From IMG/VR virus record IMGVR_UViG_3300044695_006420, positions 1-40,449 of that record: a DNA stretch of 40,449 nucleotides. One strand, written 5' to 3'. Shown here piece by piece: positions 6,760-12,866 of this stretch. This stretch comes from a virus. Both the position numbers and the translations under genes were made by a program. The notes under the pieces were generated by a model, which was given only the letters and a program-made list of their open reading frames with translations, made no database searches and was not told the DNA's origin. How positions within the stretch are numbered: the stretch's first letter is position 1; each line of letters begins with the position of its first letter.

Positions 6760-7056
6760 TTAATTTTGTGCTCGTCTCATACCTTGTTCGGTAGATATTT
6801 GTATTTGTTTTTTTAATTCGATCATACTTTCCATAAAATAGGATCTAACTCTGTTAATATTTTCCCCCCCGTTAATTCCATTTCTTCTGTAATCATCTTG
6901 TATTTTCACTAAGATGTCCTCAAACTGATCAACAGATGAGGCGATGAATGGATCAACCTGAGAATTGATTATATCGGTAACAGATCTATTTTCGTTAATG
7001 ACCTGTTTAACAATATTAGTTAAATCAGCCTCGGTTAGTCTTACAATCTTTTTCAT
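6760..7056 (-). CDS. Small protein with LTEADL/VINEN tag
   Basis: A 98-aa protein. The start is set at the ATG at 7056 so that it begins MKKIVRLTEADLTNIVKQVI (then NEN), the same tag as 3370-3609 and 9934-10320. The remaining 75 residues are almost entirely helical (FIASSVDQFEDILVKIQDDY, SYFMESMIELKKQIQIS). A TATTTAT box lies 4 nt before the ATG and the terminator 7078-7104 just beyond it. No domain was recognised. Confidence 0.8.
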   Translation of the reverse strand: MKKIVRLTEADLTNIVKQVINENRSVTDIINSQVDPFIASSVDQFEDILVKIQDDYRRNGINGGENINRVRSYFMESMIELKKQIQISTEQGMRRAQN

Positions 7057-7060
7057 ACTA

Positions 7061-7067
7061 ATAAATA
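7061..7067 (-). promoter_or_regulatory. TATTTAT promoter-like box
   Basis: GATATTTATTAG on the minus strand, 4 nt before the ATG at 7056. Confidence 0.45.
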
Positions 7068-7077
7068 TCTTATAAAA

Positions 7078-7104
7078 CAAAAAACCCCACTGATGAGGTG
7101 GGGT
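7078..7104 (-). terminator. Intrinsic terminator
   Basis: Perfect ACCCCAC/GTGGGGT stem with a 7-nt loop, then T6. It ends the gene at 7112-7372. Confidence 0.9.
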
Positions 7105-7111
7105 TAATTAT

Positions 7112-7372
7112 TTAAATCGATTCAACATAAAAGGTTGTTTCTTCACTACCAAAATGTTCGTCATAAGGTGACTGATCAGATAGTTCCTCCCCCAATGAAG
7201 AGTATATACCATCTTCGGTAGGTTTCATGTCCCATACATGTTCGTCAATATAATCTGAGATTTGATCCTCATCCATTCCTTCCAATTCAGGATAGTTGTC
7301 GGTATCAATGATTACTCTTTCACGAGTAAGAGTTGTCGTGAATGTTTCTTCAGCATAAAGTTTTAGTTTCAT
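7112..7372 (-). CDS. Small acidic protein
   Basis: An 86-aa protein that begins MKLKLYAEETFTTTLTRERV. Several phage-associated small proteins have this layout: a strand, a 'YPELEGMDEDQISDYIDEHV' helix, and a C-terminal acidic segment. It is very acidic overall and lacks the main tags. It has its own terminator. Upstream is a 110-bp spacer with a 15-bp palindrome (7409-7423) and no gene. The function is unknown. Confidence 0.65.
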   Translation of the reverse strand: MKLKLYAEETFTTTLTRERVIIDTDNYPELEGMDEDQISDYIDEHVWDMKPTEDGIYSSLGEELSDQSPYDEHFGSEETTFYVESI

Positions 7373-7408
7373 AGTAATATCTTTTTTCTAACGATAGAGA
7401 AAAAAGTC

Positions 7409-7423
7409 AATTTTGTCAAAATT
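7409..7423. promoter_or_regulatory. 15-bp perfect palindrome, operator-like
   Basis: AATTTTG-T-CAAAATT lies in the spacer upstream of 7112-7372. The core ATTTTGTCAAAAT recurs at 11733-11745 and a partial form at 10829-10841, always in intergenic DNA. Confidence 0.35.
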
Positions 7424-7483
7424 TTTCTGGAAATTTTTTTTCGATATTTGACTATAACGAAATAGGGGGGTCGTGTTTTAAGA

Positions 7484-7846
7484 TTACCTCTTTTTAAGTC
7501 TAAGAATAAACTTCTTAGCTTCCACTCTATGCATATCCTCAAGGTATTCTTCAAGTTCTTCGGTATTACCAATGTAACCCATAAGAGGGATAAATGCATC
7601 GCTGGGTAGTGTCATGAATTTAAATATAAGATTAAACTGATCATCATATTCCCAATTGCAAATGGATGAACCATTGTCGGGAGTCATTTCATCATCGTAG
7701 TCTTTAGGAAATAAGGTAACAAGAGTCTGAATTTTATTTTCCCCTCGATAATAAGCTCCATCCCCCTCAATGTCATAATACTTCCTTATAAGTTTAACCG
7801 ACTTATTGGTTTCCTCTTTAATGATATGTTTAATTAGGTCTCTCAT
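7484..7846 (-). CDS. MRDLIKHIIKEE-tagged protein
   Basis: A 120-aa protein when started at the ATG at 7846 (MRDLIKHIIKEETNKSVKLI). This start is chosen because it gives the tag shared with 16597-19751. It overlaps the previous gene by 17 bp. After the tag come alternating strands (YYDIEGDGAYYRGENKIQTL, FNLIFKFMTLPSDAF) and a C-terminal helix ending in a basic FILRLKKR. The tag contains I-K-E. No domain was recognised. Confidence 0.75.
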   Translation of the reverse strand: MRDLIKHIIKEETNKSVKLIRKYYDIEGDGAYYRGENKIQTLVTLFPKDYDDEMTPDNGSSICNWEYDDQFNLIFKFMTLPSDAFIPLMGYIGNTEELEEYLEDMHRVEAKKFILRLKKR

Positions 7847-8186
7847 CCAAATAGTTTTCCAAATATGTTTTGGCCTTATCAAAGAAATAGTTTTTCAAAA
7901 GTTCATTAGGAATATATTCAAAGACATCAAACATCCAAGTAAAGTCCCCATTTATGATAGGTTCAGAAATAATTTCATTTCCATCTGTGAAGAAATAAAC
8001 GGGTTGTATGGATTCAGGTTTTGGTCCGTTTCCACGATCAACATAAAATGTTATGATGACAGAATCATATTGTTTAAAGTTATTAAAGCCCCTTTTTCCA
8101 TACTTGATATCATAGGTAATATCATGAGACCTCAATAGTTTATCAATTACATTTTTTTGTTGACCTTCAGTGATGATGACTTTCAT
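7830..8186 (-). CDS. Small tagged protein
   Basis: A 118-aa protein that begins MKVIITEGQQKNVIDKLLRS. The middle is beta-rich (SVIITFYVDRGNGPKPESIQ, PVYFFTDGNEIISEPIING) and a helix closes it (NELLKNYFFDKAKTYLENYL). It is cotranscribed with 7484-7846 and starts 14 bp after the stop of 8201-9241. No family was recognised. Confidence 0.75.
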   Translation of the reverse strand: MKVIITEGQQKNVIDKLLRSHDITYDIKYGKRGFNNFKQYDSVIITFYVDRGNGPKPESIQPVYFFTDGNEIISEPIINGDFTWMFDVFEYIPNELLKNYFFDKAKTYLENYLDERPN

Positions 8187-8200
8187 ATTATATAATTACT

Positions 8201-9241
8201 TTAACAATAATTATTCTTGGTATCAATAAAGAAATCCCTAAACTGTGATTTATATCCATTATCCGCAAGATACTCATATATCTCATCGTATAAGTCATAA
8301 CTTCCGATTTCATCACATACTTTCTCAACAGCGTTTTGCATTGAAGAAATAACATAATAATCAACCTCACTATCCGTCCAATAATCACAAACATCGTTGG
8401 GATCCAATTCACTCATATATTGATCAATAAACCCCAATCTTCGTTGAGCTCTACTACGTAACATCTTGTCTTCATCTTCGGTGATCACATCATCCCCCTC
8501 GTTGAAGATAGTGTCGATAACATCAGAGAAATTTAACCCCATATCAGAAAGACCAAGTCTATCGGTAATTTCACCATCCAAATAAGATTTACCCTTATCG
8601 GTAATATACATTTCGTATTCTTCACCTTTAGGACTTATTCTCTCTTTGTATATGAATGGTTCCCCATCCAAAACAAAATAATAGAGGGGTCCATACACAT
8701 CAATATATCGTTGAATTACTGATGTACCAATTGACTTTAAGAATTCTTTTGGTAGTTGATTAGGTGAGGTGATCTCTCGAATACTATTGATTAGATCCTC
8801 ACCCAATAGTTTGGTAAATAATCTTTTCTTTTTATCAACATTCTCATTGATGGGTTCCCCCTCGTTGGAATACATTTTAATAATATCAGAAAACCTCAAA
8901 CCCAAAACATCGATTCCAAGTCTCTCGGAGAATTCGTCTTTAATATAAAGATGACCATATTCATCAACGAACCAATCTTTACCTCCTCTGTCTTGATAAA
9001 GATATTCATAATCACCAAGTTCAAAAAAATACATGGGACCAAAAGCCTCTATAAACGACATGGCTGCGTTTAAACTAATACCCCCTTTTCTAAAAAACTT
9101 ATATGGGACATCAAAAGCTTTGGTTATTTTTTTAAACTTACCTGTGAAGTCAATACCCATATGATTGGTTAAGAACTTTTTGTTTTTTTCTAAGTTCTCC
9201 AATAGATAGACATACTGTGATTCTTTAATGAGGTATTTCAT
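8201..9241 (-). CDS. Tagged protein with internally duplicated domain
   Basis: A 346-aa protein that begins MKYLIKESQYVYLLENLEKN. Residues about 30-130 and 150-250 are two copies of one domain. AFGPMYFFELGDYEYLYQDR aligns with VYGPLYYFVLDGEPFIYKER, and SERLGIDVLGLRFSDII with TDRLGLSDMGLNFSDVI. Each copy is followed by an [I/L]-x-E tripeptide (INE at 131-133, ITE at 253-255). A third, unrelated, acidic helical segment (260-346) ends the protein. A prohead-type protease could therefore cut it into three modules. A TATTTAT box lies 5 nt before the ATG. The domain itself was not recognised. Confidence 0.75.
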   Translation of the reverse strand: MKYLIKESQYVYLLENLEKNKKFLTNHMGIDFTGKFKKITKAFDVPYKFFRKGGISLNAAMSFIEAFGPMYFFELGDYEYLYQDRGGKDWFVDEYGHLYIKDEFSERLGIDVLGLRFSDIIKMYSNEGEPINENVDKKKRLFTKLLGEDLINSIREITSPNQLPKEFLKSIGTSVIQRYIDVYGPLYYFVLDGEPFIYKERISPKGEEYEMYITDKGKSYLDGEITDRLGLSDMGLNFSDVIDTIFNEGDDVITEDEDKMLRSRAQRRLGFIDQYMSELDPNDVCDYWTDSEVDYYVISSMQNAVEKVCDEIGSYDLYDEIYEYLADNGYKSQFRDFFIDTKNNYC

Positions 9242-9246
9242 ATATG

Positions 9247-9253
9247 ATAAATA
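9247..9253 (-). promoter_or_regulatory. TATTTAT promoter-like box
   Basis: TATATTTATC on the minus strand, 5 nt before the ATG at 9241. Confidence 0.45.
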
Positions 9254-9265
9254 TATGGAGAAATT

Positions 9266-9628
9266 TTATTGTTTATAGTTGTACCTTATCGTAAGATTAC
9301 TATCATTATCTAACATCCAAAACTCAACAGAGAAAATTTCAAGTCCCGTCTTCTCATTAATAAAAGAAGATATGAGTTTTGATAATAATCTTGGTTTTTT
9401 TGAAACCTGTGGAATAAAATCAATAATAGTTTTTATTGTGTTTTCAGGAATGAACAATTCATTTACATTCCCTCTTTTGTAAATTCTAAATACGATTTCA
9501 CCATCACTTGTTATATCATAACCCTTATTCCCATCTTGTTTTTTAGAGTACTCAATATTGGGAAATAATATGTTCATTATACTAAAGAACATTTTCTTAA
9601 ATTGTGACTCCGTTATCTCTATATTCAT
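9266..9628 (-). CDS. Small tagged protein
   Basis: A 120-aa protein that begins MNIEITESQFKKMFFSIMNI. It resembles the small alpha/beta architecture of several neighbours: a tag helix, a strand pair (YDITSDGEIVFRIYKRGNVN), a helix (TIKTIIDFIPQVSKKPRLLS) and a final strand pair (GLEIFSVEFWMLDNDSNLTI). A TATTTAT box lies 4 nt upstream. The function is unknown. Confidence 0.75.
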   Translation of the reverse strand: MNIEITESQFKKMFFSIMNILFPNIEYSKKQDGNKGYDITSDGEIVFRIYKRGNVNELFIPENTIKTIIDFIPQVSKKPRLLSKLISSFINEKTGLEIFSVEFWMLDNDSNLTIRYNYKQ

Positions 9629-9632
9629 AATG

Positions 9633-9639
9633 ATAAATA
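9633..9639 (-). promoter_or_regulatory. TATTTAT promoter-like box
   Basis: GTATTTATC on the minus strand, 4 nt before the ATG at 9628. Confidence 0.45.
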
Positions 9640-9640
9640 C

Positions 9641-9850
9641 TTAGAAGTTTCTTACTTCATCACCACTATCATATTCATCAAATTCCTGTTTGGTGATCTT
9701 AACGGGTTTATACCCCAAGTTGAAGATGTCATCAATTAACAAACCTTCATTCTTGGATCCTACCTCAACGGCTCCTACACCAACAACTTCACCATCCTTA
9801 TCAACTATCTTAAAATAGTTATACACAATATGTTCATCAGATTTTTTCAT
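9641..9850 (-). CDS. Small hypothetical protein
   Basis: A 69-aa protein (MKKSDEHIVYNYFKIVDKDG...). The ATG at 9850 is chosen because TATATTTG, a Bacteroidota -7 box, lies only 4 nt upstream and the longer reading frame would run through it. It has two beta-like strands (YFKIVDKDGEVVGVGAVEVG), a glycine-containing turn and an acidic end (KQEFDEYDSGDEVRNF). It lacks the tags. The function is unknown. Confidence 0.7.
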   Translation of the reverse strand: MKKSDEHIVYNYFKIVDKDGEVVGVGAVEVGSKNEGLLIDDIFNLGYKPVKITKQEFDEYDSGDEVRNF

Positions 9851-9854
9851 ATTA

Positions 9855-9862
9855 CAAATATA
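9855..9862 (-). promoter_or_regulatory. Bacteroidota -7 box (TATATTTG)
   Basis: TATATTTG-TAAT-ATG on the minus strand. No clear TTG lies at -33. The 4-nt spacing implies a leaderless mRNA for 9641-9850. Confidence 0.55.
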
Positions 9863-9880
9863 ATAATAATTGGTGAAATA

Positions 9881-9907
9881 AAAAAACCCCATCCGTTAAG
9901 ATGAGGT
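9881..9907 (-). terminator. Intrinsic terminator
   Basis: CCTCATC/GATGGGG stem (one wobble) with T7 on the minus strand, after the gene at 9934-10320. Part of its arm lies in the 25-bp duplication at 9896-9945. Confidence 0.75.
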
Positions 9908-9945
9908 TTCAAAGGTTTAATTAAGATGAGGTTTCAAAGGTTTAA
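9896..9945. repeat. Perfect 25-bp tandem duplication
   Basis: Adjacent identical copies at 9896-9920 and 9921-9945. The second copy carries the last codons and stop of the gene at 9934-10320. The first copy holds one arm of the terminator. Confidence 0.95.
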
Positions 9946-10320
9946 TAATTTTGTTTTATCTAATTCCAATATTTCAGCAATTGTTTCAGTATATTCTTCA
10001 TACATTTCAAGTAAATCATAATAATTATCACATTCCATTTCTTCAGCCATATCTACTATGTAACCAAGTTGATCCTCAAGAATTTCATACACAGTATAAA
10101 CATAAATTCCACCAGATTTTCTAAATTCATCAGATTTTCTAATTTTATCAGATTTTCTTGAGATGAATGATTGGGTTTCTTCATATATATCTCTCATACG
10201 TGAGATAAAATCTTCACAACTATTTTCAGGTACATTATTTTCAGGTACATTATTTTCCTTAATAACTCGTTTAACGATACGAGTCAAATCTCTTTCAGTA
10301 AGTCTAACTATTTTTTTCAT
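9934..10320 (-). CDS. LTERDL/VIKEN-tagged helical protein with short repeats
   Basis: A 128-aa protein that begins MKKIVRLTERDLTRIVKRVI (then KEN). This is the class shared with 3370-3609 and 6760-7056. Short duplications follow: NNVPE twice (residues about 23-32) and RKSD-type units three times (KSDKIRKSDEFRKSGG). The C-terminal 65 residues are acidic and helical (YEILEDQLGYIVDMAEEMEC, DLLEMYEEYTETIAEILELD). A TATTTAT box lies 15 nt upstream. The repeats look like recent DNA slippage or duplication. The function is unknown. Confidence 0.75.
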   Translation of the reverse strand: MKKIVRLTERDLTRIVKRVIKENNVPENNVPENSCEDFISRMRDIYEETQSFISRKSDKIRKSDEFRKSGGIYVYTVYEILEDQLGYIVDMAEEMECDNYYDLLEMYEEYTETIAEILELDKTKLLNL

Positions 10321-10335
10321 AATATACGTTTAGTA

Positions 10336-10342
10336 ATAAATA
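10336..10342 (-). promoter_or_regulatory. TATTTAT promoter-like box
   Basis: TATATTTATTA on the minus strand, 15 nt before the ATG at 10320. Confidence 0.4.
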
Positions 10343-10364
10343 TAGTGGGAAATAAAAAACCCCC

Positions 10365-10706
10365 TTACAAGTATGAATGAAATACAACACTTACACCCAT
10401 ATGTTTTCCGATCCTTGATACAGAACTTGAAAACCCTTTGATGTCTTTATTGGTCAGGACGTAGATGTCCCCAAGTTCTTTATATAACTTTCTTTCCTTC
10501 ACACTACTTGGTAAACTGTTGTAGTCCAAAGATACTGTGGACATAAACATTTTGGATAATGTAGTTGGGCTGGGGGTTTTACCGTGAACCCCGTCTAAGA
10601 TGTCCTTTACCAAGTTGTAATAATTCATAGTGAAACTTTTATCACCATATAGTTTACCGTTAAATGTAAACCCGTTTTCCGTAAATAGATTTTTGTATGA
10701 TTTCAT
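10365..10706 (-). CDS. MKSYKNLFTE-tagged small protein
   Basis: A 113-aa protein that begins MKSYKNLFTENGFTFNGKLY. The first ten residues resemble the T4 capsid-targeting peptide style (MKTYQEFIAE, from memory), with FTE in place of IAE. The rest is mainly helical (NYYNLVKDILDGVHGKTPSP, SVKERKLYKELGDIYVLTNK) with a final strand (GVSVVFHSYL). It faces the structured gene-poor region at 10.7-11.1 kb. No domain was recognised. Confidence 0.7.
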   Translation of the reverse strand: MKSYKNLFTENGFTFNGKLYGDKSFTMNYYNLVKDILDGVHGKTPSPTTLSKMFMSTVSLDYNSLPSSVKERKLYKELGDIYVLTNKDIKGFSSSVSRIGKHMGVSVVFHSYL

Positions 10707-10814
10707 AATTTAATGTTTTGATGATACAATGATATTAGTATTAAATGAATAGGTCAAATTTTTCCTAAAATTTTTTCCAGAAATTTTTTACGAATACGTT
10801 ACATGCGGGATTGA

Positions 10815-10853
10815 CCCCCCTATATGGGTGTCAAAATGTCATATATGGGGGGG
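10815..10853. repeat. Large inverted repeat
   Basis: CCCCCCTATATG pairs with CATATATGGGGGG (one bulge) around a 13-nt loop. The loop contains TGTCAAAATGTC, also found at 11737-11748. Confidence 0.7.
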
Positions 10854-10868
10854 ATACGGTGGGGGGGA

Positions 10869-10894
10869 GGGGGTCATTTATCGGGAGGACCCCC
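10869..10894. repeat. Inverted repeat
   Basis: Perfect 7-bp GGGGGTC/GACCCCC stem with a 12-nt loop, next to the G7 runs. Confidence 0.7.
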
Positions 10895-10983
10895 ATGCCA
10901 GGATCAGAGAAGGGGATCATATGTTAATAACTTCTTGACCTGAAGTTTACGGAAGTTTAATTGTCAACTTAGTGATTATTTAT

Positions 10984-11014
10984 TTGGGGGTCTCAATTTT
11001 TTTCAGTATCTTTG
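10984..11014 (+). promoter_or_regulatory. Canonical Bacteroidota promoter
   Basis: TTG at 10984-10986, 20-nt spacer, TATCTTTG at 11007-11014. Transcription would start near 11019-11021 and run into the hairpin at 11076-11102. Confidence 0.65.
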
Positions 11015-11018
11015 TAGT

Positions 11019-11108
11019 GTAACCTTTTTAATCGGGGGGGACCGAGTAGACTCCGACCTGCCTTATATAATATATAATGGGGATCAAATAATTATCCCCA
11101 TTGTTTAT
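11019..11108 (+). ncRNA. Candidate small RNA or attenuated leader
   Basis: About 85 nt lie between a canonical promoter (10984-11014) and a 9-bp hairpin (AATGGGGAT/ATCCCCATT, 11076-11102) followed by GTTTATT. There is no start codon with a credible ORF. The 5' part is G-rich (seven G at 11034-11040) and includes the dyad GAGT-AG-ACTC. The boundaries are inferred. It could also be the leader of the genes at 11142-11413. Confidence 0.35.
11076..11108 (+). terminator. Candidate terminator or attenuator hairpin
   Basis: Perfect 9-bp stem with a 9-nt AT loop followed by a short T-rich stretch (GTTTATTG). The T-tract is weak. It separates the two plus-strand promoters. Confidence 0.45.
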
Positions 11109-11137
11109 TGTCACGTGAAACATTATGATTATATTTG
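11108..11137 (+). promoter_or_regulatory. Canonical Bacteroidota promoter
   Basis: TTG at 11108-11110, 19-nt spacer, TATATTTG at 11130-11137. The ATG of the next gene is 4 nt downstream, so the mRNA is probably leaderless. TATATTTGTAGTATG is identical at 19779-19793. Confidence 0.7.
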
Positions 11138-11141
11138 TAGT

Positions 11142-11255
11142 ATGATTACTATACTCTACTTGATTCTTCCCCTCGTTATAATTAGATTGTACATGTACCT
11201 GACACCGATCGTTAGTAGATCATATCGTTGGGTCATTAACTTTTTGGAACTATGA
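11142..11255 (+). CDS. Tiny membrane protein
   Basis: A 37-aa protein. MITILYLILPLVIIRLYMYL is a single hydrophobic helix, followed by a short polar end (TPIVSRSYRWVINFLEL). It starts 4 nt after a canonical promoter and overlaps the next gene by ATGA, which supports translation. It is on the plus strand, against the general gene direction, so it may be a regulatory or early function. No homologue was recognised. Confidence 0.5.
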   Translation: MITILYLILPLVIIRLYMYLTPIVSRSYRWVINFLEL

Positions 11256-11413
11256 AAACAATCACACTTACTTATTTCGTACTTGGCATCCTTATGATGT
11301 CAGCAGCATTGATCATTGGGGTATCTCTTATGACACTAAAGTATTTCCCCACCTCTAAGGCAAGTGGATGGATCCGTCGTCACATCATTACCGATGTAGA
11401 TCTTGAACCCTAA
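11252..11413 (+). CDS. Small membrane protein
   Basis: A 53-aa protein, MKTITLTYFVLGILMMSAAL then IIGVSLMTLKYF: one transmembrane helix near residues 6-30 followed by a basic segment (SKASGWIRRH). It overlaps the gene at 11142-11255 through ATGA and shares its promoter. Its last 26 bp overlap the 3' end of the convergent gene 11388-11693. Small toxin or holin-like roles are possible, but nothing in the sequence decides it. Confidence 0.5.
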   Translation: MKTITLTYFVLGILMMSAALIIGVSLMTLKYFPTSKASGWIRRHIITDVDLEP

Positions 11414-11693
11414 GGAGTGAGTGATCTCTAATTAACTTATTAACATCTTTTAGATCATCATCTGATAGTGGGGTCATTCTATGAATGAACTCTATGACAT
11501 CCCCCATGTCTGTGTTGATTAATATCCATGCTTTCTGTTTGAACCTATTGTTCACCTCTACTATTCTGTACTCACAGAAACCCGTCAATTCTATTACTTG
11601 ATCACCTGTAACTATGGTATTGTTATAATGTACCTTAATGGAACCATTAATTTCTGATACTGATGTTGAAAACATGTTGATTAATTCTATCAT
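11388..11693 (-). CDS. Hypothetical protein
   Basis: A 101-aa protein that begins MIELINMFSTSVSEINGSIK. It has beta-like strands (SIKVHYNNTIVTGDQVIELT, FCEYRIVEVNNRFKQKAWIL) and a helical end (DDDLKDVNKLIRDHSLLRVQ), and could be a small SH3- or OB-like barrel plus a helix. It lacks the tags. A TATTTAT box lies 16 nt before the ATG. It is convergent with and overlaps the plus-strand gene by 26 bp. The function is unknown. Confidence 0.65.
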   Translation of the reverse strand: MIELINMFSTSVSEINGSIKVHYNNTIVTGDQVIELTGFCEYRIVEVNNRFKQKAWILINTDMGDVIEFIHRMTPLSDDDLKDVNKLIRDHSLLRVQDLHR

Positions 11694-11709
11694 AAGGGGG
11701 ATTTTGTTA

Positions 11710-11716
11710 ATAAATA
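11710..11716 (-). promoter_or_regulatory. TATTTAT promoter-like box
   Basis: TATATATTTATTAA on the minus strand, 16 nt before the ATG at 11693. Confidence 0.4.
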
Positions 11717-11732
11717 TATGTTAAATTATTTG

Positions 11733-11745
11733 ATTTTGTCAAAAT
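11733..11745. promoter_or_regulatory. Palindrome, operator-like
   Basis: ATTTTG-T-CAAAAT, upstream of 11388-11693. It has the same core as 7409-7423. Confidence 0.3.
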
Positions 11746-11860
11746 GTCAGTCTCGTTCGCTTCACGACACAATCCCCTCACCACTATTTACCACTTATTC
11801 CCCATAGTGTTCTACCCACTTTCTACCACCACTATTGGTCCTTACGCTATAGTGAGAGTG

Positions 11861-11881
11861 AAAAAATCCCCTCTGTAGGGG
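11861..11881 (-). terminator. Intrinsic terminator without an adjacent gene
   Basis: CCCCT-ACAG-AGGGG followed by ATTTTTT on the minus strand. The nearest minus-strand gene upstream ends 730 bp away (12609), so it may end a long 3' UTR or a non-coding RNA. Confidence 0.7.
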
Positions 11882-12314
11882 TCAAGAACAACACTTTTTT
11901 AACTACTTACATTCTCCAGCGAAAAATATAGTGTTAGAGTATAGAGCCGGGGGACAGTCCTTTAGGACGTTAGAGTATGTCATAATGTCTTACTTCAACG
12001 AACCTTTAGGTGAACCACTTAGATCCTGACCCCCTAATAATAGACAACTATAAAGACATGTAAACTACTTATTATTCATATCTCTAATGACAGGTGAAAC
12101 CTGATCTGAATGATATAAAACATAAGTAACTCTATTGATCTACTCTAACAGGTGGTAATGATAATTCCGAACGCAGTGAAACGGAGTGGTAATATGTGGG
12201 GGAACTTTGTTCCCCAATTCTAAACCACCTACTCTACTGATCACTAAACGTCTACTCTATTGTCTACTTGATTGTGGGGTCTTTAGTTTATGTGGGGGGA
12301 ACTTACTAAATAGT

Positions 12315-12334
12315 AACTTACCGATTGGTAAGTT
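12315..12334. repeat. Perfect 8-bp inverted repeat
   Basis: AACTTACC-GATT-GGTAAGTT. It overlaps a 20-bp sequence (12303-12322) that recurs with one mismatch at 36538-36557. Confidence 0.7.
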
Positions 12335-12338
12335 TATC

Positions 12339-12464
12339 ATGTATAGAAAAATGAATAATCTATACATAAGAACCTCATCATGTATAGGAAGTGTACATTA
12401 TCTTATCGTAATGTGGATTACTGTAATGACCATTACAATACTGTTTAAGATATGTGGTAATTAA
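12339..12464 (+). CDS. Possible tiny membrane protein (weak)
   Basis: A 41-codon frame, MYRKMNNLYIRTSSCIGSVH then YLIVMWITVMTITILFKI, with one hydrophobic helix, starting just after the hairpin at 12315-12334. No promoter is seen. The longer in-frame extension upstream runs through hairpins and is not credible. It is included only because two other tiny plus-strand membrane genes lie nearby. Confidence 0.2.
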   Translation: MYRKMNNLYIRTSSCIGSVHYLIVMWITVMTITILFKICGN

Positions 12465-12608
12465 TGGGACATATCCTTTATAGGAATGTAAACATTAAAA
12501 AACTTACATTTTAATGTATACTCTGAATATGACAGTAAAAGAGTGTAGGATAAATTTATGAGGTGAATTCCGTAGTGATAACGGAGGACTATGAACCGAA
12601 TGAATTGA

Positions 12609-12866
12609 TCATACAGTCTTTAATTCTATTACAAACACATATGGAAACATATTTGACATATCTTCCTTTATTGTTTCTCTTACAGTATTTTTTTCTCTCC
12701 CCCGTTCTCTTTTAAGGTATAGATCGTAATCTCTACTTGAGATATGTATATTGATCAACACAACACCAAAATATTCCACCAATCCCGTCTTAACCTCAAA
12801 ACGATTATATGGTAATGGGCAGATCATTTTAAAGTATTCTGATATTCTATGTTCTAACTTAGTCAT
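12609..12866 (-). CDS. Small alpha/beta paralogue, array member 4
   Basis: An 85-aa protein that begins MTKLEHRISEYFKMICPLPY. It has the same plan as the three genes upstream: an N-terminal helix, two strands (FEVKTGLVEYFGVVLINIHI), a helix (NTVRETIKEDMSNMFP) and a last strand (YVFVIELKTV). Sequence identity to them is low. It overlaps 12863-13159 by 4 bp and ends the four-gene operon. The function is unknown. Confidence 0.65.
   Translation of the reverse strand: MTKLEHRISEYFKMICPLPYNRFEVKTGLVEYFGVVLINIHISSRDYDLYLKRERGREKNTVRETIKEDMSNMFPYVFVIELKTV

Larger units (their letters stand above)
10707..11141. other. Gene-poor structured G-rich region
   Basis: No credible ORF. In order it contains: an AT-rich stretch; a large imperfect hairpin at 10815-10853 (CCCCCCTATATG against CATATATGGGGGG); G-runs of 7, 7 and 5 at 10847-10873 that could form a G-quadruplex on the plus strand; a second hairpin at 10869-10894 (GGGGGTC/GACCCCC); and two plus-strand promoters at 10984-11014 and 11108-11137 with a hairpin between them. 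It could be a replication origin or a regulatory RNA region. Confidence 0.5.
11694..12608. other. Gene-poor region with hairpins
   Basis: About 900 bp with no strong ORF. Contents: a palindrome at 11733-11745; a minus-strand terminator at 11861-11881; a possible fold closed by GGGGG (11949-11953) and CCCCC (12030-12034); two related hairpins at 12164-12186 and 12566-12586; GGGGAAC/GTTCCCC at 12199-12215; AACTTACC/GGTAAGTT at 12315-12334; and ACATTAAAA/TTTTAATGT at 12492-12517. A minus-strand RNA between 12608 and the terminator at 11861 would fit. Confidence 0.5.

Noticed and set aside
11949-12034. tRNA-like fold closed by GGGGG/CCCCC
   Set aside because: There is no T-loop consensus or plausible anticodon stem on either strand. 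It is kept only as a possible structured RNA.
12186-12338. Upstream half of a 92-codon plus-strand frame
   Set aside because: It runs through two hairpins and has a composition unlike a protein. Only the last 41 codons are kept, with low confidence.
12164-12586. CRISPR array
   Set aside because: Only two related hairpins 400 bp apart, with no regular spacers.
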